In this document: positions 18,400-22,500 of the stretch, piece after piece
How the letters are laid out: every line of letters begins with the position of its first letter
Position numbering within the stretch: position 1 is the stretch's first letter
DNA from: Chrysomallon squamiferum
Taxonomy: Eukaryota; Mollusca; Gastropoda; Neomphalida; Peltospiridae
Direction: 5' to 3'
NCBI GenBank assembly: GCA_012295275.1
Contig: CM022666.1
Location: 16,096,772-16,119,271, forward strand
Length of the DNA: 22,500 bases
The notes under the pieces: generated by a model
Told to the model about the DNA's origin: nothing
Seen by the model: the letters and a program-made list of their open reading frames with translations, nothing else
Database searches by the model: none
Translations under genes and position numbers: made by a program

Positions 18400-18965
18400 T
18401 ATATCTGGATATGTAGGCCATATAATATATATATATATATCAGATTATATCTGGTAGATTATATTAGCTATATCTCATTACGTGATATGTGTGTGTGTGG
18501 TTATCTAGCCTATGTCTAGTTACATAGACTATGAATATTTTGTAATGTAGACAATGTATGTCTTCTTATCTAGATGAAGTGTATCTGTTTATGTAGACAA
18601 AGTAGTCCGGTAATTTAGACAACGTAGTCAATTTTATCTAAACTGTGTCATCTGATTATGATGACTATGTAATCTGAGTATATACACTACATGTATTTTA
18701 TGGTGTAGATTATGTATATCTGATAATGTAGACTATTTATATATCATATACTATAATTATATACTATTTATATATCATATCATATAATATTGACTATCTC
18801 CACCTTGTAATGTACACTAAATATACCTGATAATGTAGATTACATATACCTGATAATGTAGACTACATGTACCTGATACTGTTGATTATATTATATACCT
18901 GATAACGTAGATTAGATATACCTGGCTGTACAGACTACGTATACGTGTAGTCTACGTAAATCTGG
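18400..18965 (+). repeat. Degenerate 23-30-bp repeat, core CCTGATAATGTAGACTAC
   Basis: The clearest copies start at 18826, 18849, 18872, 18898 and 18921, with spacings of 23, 23, 26 and 23. Older relatives with ATGTAGAC and ATCTGATTATG cores extend left to about 18400. The right end holds GACTAC-gtatacgt-GTAGTC, an inverted repeat containing the palindrome ACGTATACGT. The gradient from tidy right copies to blurred left ones suggests recent growth at the right side. Confidence 0.7.
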
Positions 18966-19073
18966 GCTAACAAAAGAAGAGGATTAGGTAATATTTGAGG
19001 TCATAATGACGACACCTGTCGCTGTATCAAGTTCCGACATTCTCTGCAAAAAGTGTCTGATTTATTGACACTG

Positions 19074-19112
<39 letters not shown>

Positions 19113-19565
19113 GCGAGTGTAAATGAATATAAATACCTCAGATGTATATGCTGAGAGATAAATAAGTATGTGACATAATACCCAGTATTCTCAGTTTAAT
19201 GATGATTTTATTTATTTATTTATTTATTTATTTTAATCATCTAAAAAAAACATAACTTCATTTACAAGTGAAGAAAGGTGACAGAGCAGGGTTTCCTGCG
19301 TGTTGCTTATTTTTATTTATTTATTTTCTTACTTACTTACTAACTTACATGTTTGTTTCAACTGTTTACGTTCAGTTTCCCTGGTGACGGTGACATTTAT
19401 AACTTATGCTTCATCAGATTTCAGTTCCATGAAAATACTTATTTGTTTTTTCTCTGTTTGTTTTCAGTGATGTATTTTTTATGCTAAGCTAGAGTAGATC
19501 AGATGAATAGATTTCGTGTAGATTAGATGTGACTTTTTATCACGACTGTCTCTGGCTAGGTAAAT
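18966..19565. repeat. Unique sequence with poly-T and (TTTA)n tracts
   Basis: A 32-base T-run lies at 19077-19108, TTTA units at 19207-19233 and near 19309-19326, and ACTT units near 19329-19346. Between them the sequence is complex with no recognised gene. The T-run could be the tail of a minus-strand retroposed copy, but no flanking target duplication was seen. Confidence 0.6.
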
Positions 19566-19790
19566 TATTGTTATTGTTGTTGTTGTTGCTGTTGCTGCTG
19601 TTGTTAGTGTTATTATTGTTATTATTATTATTATGATTATTATGATCATTATTATTATTATTATTATTGCTATTATCATCATCATCATTATTATTATTAT
19701 TATTATTATGATTATTATTGTTATTATTATTATTATTATTATTATGATTATTATGATTATGATTATTATTGTTATTATGATTATTATGAA
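19565..19790. repeat. Imperfect TTG/TTA/ATG trinucleotide repeat, ~225 bp
   Basis: GTT and GCT units at the left change to ATT with GAT, ATC and GTT interruptions. The reverse strand reads as Asn, Asp and His runs. Overlapping open frames in three frames are repeat artefacts. Confidence 0.95.
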
Positions 19791-20520
19791 AACGCGACAC
19801 TTATACTGCTATAACTGTATTTGTAATATACACAGTTTATTGTTTTGACCACTGAGAAGTTTTTCTACCCCGAACACACCTGAGATTCCTGGTGAGCGAG
19901 TATACAACACATGCTGGATCACTGGCTCAGTCTACTAATCACACACTAACCCATCGCGTACTTGCAGCTCAGTGAACCAAAGTCGCCATATGTCAGCCGC
20001 GGAGAGTCGACCTCGCAACCTTTACGTCCGTAAATAAATTCAGTCGTAAGTTGTTTGGCTTAGAGAACCAGACTTTGCAGTACTGAGAACGAGGTCAGAG
20101 GTGCAGTGTTCTGTTGACGTGATTCAGTTTTCAATCGAAATAAAAAAATAATAAGCTTGTTCTGGTTAAAGCAACGTTCAGAAGATGATTTAACAAAGGT
20201 CGTGGTATGCACTGTCCTGATAGTTTAAAGTATAACGGGTAGTGACCAGTTTCCTTTTACGATCTATCTAAGATCCCGAACTTCGTGAAACGTGTTTTAA
20301 AACGTGTTGTGTTAGCGTCGTTAAATAAAACGTTGTTTTACATCGAGTGCAGTAAACACAACTGTCGTGCCGGTAATTGTAACCTAGTTACGAGTTGGAG
20401 GACATCACAGTAAGAAAAGACTCGTAAAAAACGATAACAAAACCATAAACCTACTTCGGCAATTGTCGGTCGGAAAACTCCGGAAACGTATTCGTGTGTT
20501 TGGACTTACAAAGCACTCGA
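19791..20520. other. Unique block, GC-richer at 19860-20110, no gene recognised
   Basis: Complex CpG-containing sequence without a convincing open frame. CCTG|GTGAGC near 19890 is donor-like and CACCTG is an E-box motif; both are short enough to occur by chance. Confidence 0.35.
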
Positions 20521-20695
20521 GTTTTTTTTTTTTTTTTTTTTTTCTTTACCCATCGCTCTCTCTCGTTATTCGATATCTGAGAACTGTTTTTACTTCTTCT
20601 TTCTGTCTTTATATTTTTAAAATTATCTTTTTTCTCAAACCCATTGTTAAAGATGTAGTATTTCTTTCTCCTTGTTCTTATTTGTTTCTTATTAT

Positions 20696-20732
<37 letters not shown>

Positions 20733-20755
20733 TGTGTGTGTGTATATGTGTGTTA
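20521..20755. repeat. Poly-T, pyrimidine-rich and (TA)n-(TG)n sequence
   Basis: A T-run at 20521-20543 and pyrimidine-rich DNA precede (TA)n at about 20696-20731 and (TG)n at 20732-20753. Confidence 0.85.
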
Positions 20756-20841
20756 ATAAAATTATTTTACATTTCAAATATCAAACTACATATTTTACTA
20801 CTGTTGGTAAATCACTGATACTTTTAAAAACACCAGTTATA

Positions 20842-21160
20842 TAACAATCAATGTACTTATTTTTAATACTAACTATTTAACAATCAGATTTACGTATTTT
20901 TCATATCAGCTACGTAACCATCAAATTTACGTACTTTAATACTAAAACGTAACCAGATTTACGTATTTTTAATATTGACTGTGTAACCATCATATTTACG
21001 TCTTTTTGTTATTATTTACTTAACCATTAGACTTACGTATTTTTATTATTAATGATGTAACCTTCGAATAATGAAAATAACTACATAGATATTAGATTTA
21101 AATAACTTTAACTTTGTAACCATCATATTTACGTATTTTTGATATTAGTTATCGAATGAA
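20842..21160 (+). repeat. Degenerate ~36-bp repeat, core TAACCATCATATTTACGTAT
   Basis: TAACCATCA-like cores begin at 20842, 20878, 20915, 20950, 20984, 21021, 21058 and 21117. Spacing is 34-37, then 59 at one loss or expansion. Most copies carry TTTACGTATTTTTAATATT, so TACGTA or a close relative repeats about once per unit. No open frame is maintained. Confidence 0.8.
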
Positions 21161-21736
21161 TCTTACAAACATTACACAAATATATTTAAATCAAAGTTGG
21201 TTGCTTGTTTCAATTGATGTTTTGAGCATTAACGTAACCAGTACATGTTTTATATCACGTATTTACAAATTACATAATTTACATCTTTTTATTTGAAAAC
21301 ATTTCAGTAATTGCTTTTCAAATTATTACACACGTATTTGGGAATTCAAATGCAAATATAATCATTAAAAAAAAAAATAATAAAAAAAAATAAATGTGAT
21401 TGCACTTTTATATATTTTGATTTACATTTAGAAACATTTTTAATATTTTTTAATTTTTTTTTAAAAAAAAAAAAAAAAAATCAAAGAAACCTTTCTCTAA
21501 TATTAACCTGTTACAAAAGCAGATAAATTTAAAAATAAGTAAACCGTTATTTCATACAGTGTCAAATATAAATTATATGCTTACTTGTTTAAATAAATAT
21601 ATTTTAATATTATTTTTTGACTATTATTATGTTTAATTTATTATTCTAAAATTTTTTAAAACGAGGCTCCTTTAAGTTAATGCACTGAACATTTAAATAT
21701 ATTTATGCAATGTTTGTAGAAATTATTATTCGATAA
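21161..21736. other. Very AT-rich sequence with A/T runs
   Basis: A-runs at 21366-21393 and a T-run/A-run pair at 21454-21480 (T9 then A18, self-complementary) stand out. The rest is AT-rich and featureless to my eye. Confidence 0.6.
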
Positions 21737-21855
21737 CATACATAAATACATAGATGCATGCCTATATACATACGTACATACATCCATACTTACATACATA
21801 TACATACATACATACATACATACAATCATTATATATATACTCACATACACATACA
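21737..21855. repeat. (TACA)n tetranucleotide repeat
   Basis: Imperfect CATA/TACA units surround a purer core at 21791-21824, and a short TATATA run follows. The minus-strand frame of Tyr-Val-Cys-Met repeats is an artefact. Confidence 0.92.
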
Positions 21856-22206
21856 TTAAATAAATGATTAAAAATAGTAATACTGATGTTACCATGACAA
21901 CTAATCTTATCAGGTATTAAAACAAAATTATAAAAATTTATTTTAATAGTTTTTATATCATTCGTTTTAAAATCAACACATTTAAATTGTATTTGGATAC
22001 AATATCATATTTTTCATTATAAGCGATATTAAAATTAGATATTTTGATAATATATCTAATGCCTGCATTTCTACATTCTGTTGATAAACATTTTAAAATA
22101 TTAATTATGAAATATAACACTTAAAAACAAACTTTAATCTTAAGTTTAAAAGTATTATACATATTGTTTACATTACATTCATTAAAAATAATATTACAAC
22201 AATTTT
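21856..22206. other. AT-rich unique spacer
   Basis: No gene, RNA or clear repeat is visible in this AT-rich stretch. Confidence 0.4.
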
Positions 22207-22331
22207 ATAATAATAATAATAACAATAATAATAATGATAATAATAATAGTAATAATAATAATGAGGATAATAATAATAATAATAATGACAATAATAATAA
22301 TAGTAATAATAATGAGGATAATAATAATAAT
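22207..22331. repeat. (TAA)n repeat with a duplicated ~52-base block
   Basis: TAA units are interrupted by CAA, TGA, TAG and GAGGAT variants. The sequence AATAGTAATAATAATGAGGA occurs twice about 52 bases apart (near 22246 and 22299), so a larger block was duplicated inside the microsatellite. Translations are poly-Asn or poly-Leu and are not genes. Confidence 0.93.
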
Positions 22332-22410
22332 ACGAGAAATATGAATTTTATAAATATTTTTTTTTTCACTGTTACTTTAAATTTGGTGTTAAATATTGTG
22401 ATAAATATAC

Positions 22411-22490
22411 ACATTTTTTCTTAAACAGAGTTTTACATTAACTGGTTTTTTTATCTGTTTTATTATTATTTATTATTTTATTTTTTACAG
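22411..22490 (+). other. Acceptor-like splice signals at the right edge (speculative)
   Basis: TTTTTTCTTAAACAG ends at 22428 and a second, longer T-rich tract ends in TTTTTTACAG at 22490. TTAAC at 22438-22442 fits the branch-point consensus 48-50 bases before the second AG. Any exon would start at 22491 and leave the window after 10 bases, so this cannot be tested here. Confidence 0.2.
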
Positions 22491-22500
22491 TGTTTTGTCA

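Noticed and set aside
18499-18509. GGTTATCTAGC, shared with the core of microRNA miR-9
   Set aside because: The seed region does not match, no hairpin partner is evident, and the site lies inside a degenerate tandem repeat with many TTATCTAG-like variants.
19077-19108. 32-base T-run as the tail of a retroposed element on the minus strand
   Set aside because: No element body, target-site duplication or internal promoter was found next to it; a simple homopolymer is enough.
20271-20287. AGATCCCGAACTTCGTG, similar to the miR-100/miR-10 family
   Set aside because: Two inserted bases and a mismatched 5' end break the similarity, and I found no convincing precursor hairpin.

Overview
This 22.5 kb window looks like non-coding nuclear DNA from a eukaryote, most likely a repeat-rich marine or other invertebrate; a mollusc would fit but the sequence does not prove it. 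The reasons are an AT-rich base composition, CpG that is not obviously depleted, extreme density of long simple repeats (TC/GA, TTA/TAA, AAAT, GATA/GACA, CA, TA), many degraded minisatellites, and no tightly packed open reading frames. I recognise no protein-coding gene, rRNA, tRNA, transposase, reverse transcriptase or CRISPR array. Nearly all long open frames are translations of microsatellites (poly-Leu, poly-Ile, poly-Asn, Ser-Leu, Tyr-Leu-Ser) or start at GTG or TTG, which a nuclear gene would not use.

Layout. 1-1150: degenerate GTC/GTT-rich sequence, a perfect four-run G-quadruplex motif, a dispersed short repeat, then a unique stretch with a paired CRE-like site. 1430-1680: a long pyrimidine tract, followed by a possible 69-nt exon (1680-1748). 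2000-2880: unique sequence. 2970-4530: trinucleotide repeat, GA repeat, a 77-bp and a 24-bp tandem repeat, and an AAAT tract. 4560-5400: mostly unique and promoter-like, with CRE and X-box-like sites. 5540-8280: mainly simple repeats. 8390-8930: a more GC-rich unique island. 8931-10140: a minisatellite field whose core is a 39-bp repeat of about 13 copies. 10570-12650: unique with short simple repeats. 12650-12901: a compound GATA/GACA repeat. 13338-15310: pyrimidine tract, a degenerate ~45-bp repeat, and TTA and GA repeats. 15310-16900: unique sequence, an 84-bp TC repeat, and a CpG-dense island. 16900-22500: AT-rich DNA with many simple repeats, two more degenerate minisatellites (about 23 bp and about 36 bp units), and an acceptor-like splice signal at the right edge.

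No set of genes works together here. The window is best read as intergenic or intronic. The observations most worth following are the five perfect TGACGTCA palindromes, each with a second half-like site within about 30 bp; the small candidate exon; and the coexistence of about nine unrelated minisatellite families at different stages of decay. I did not find a recognisable novel multi-gene system.
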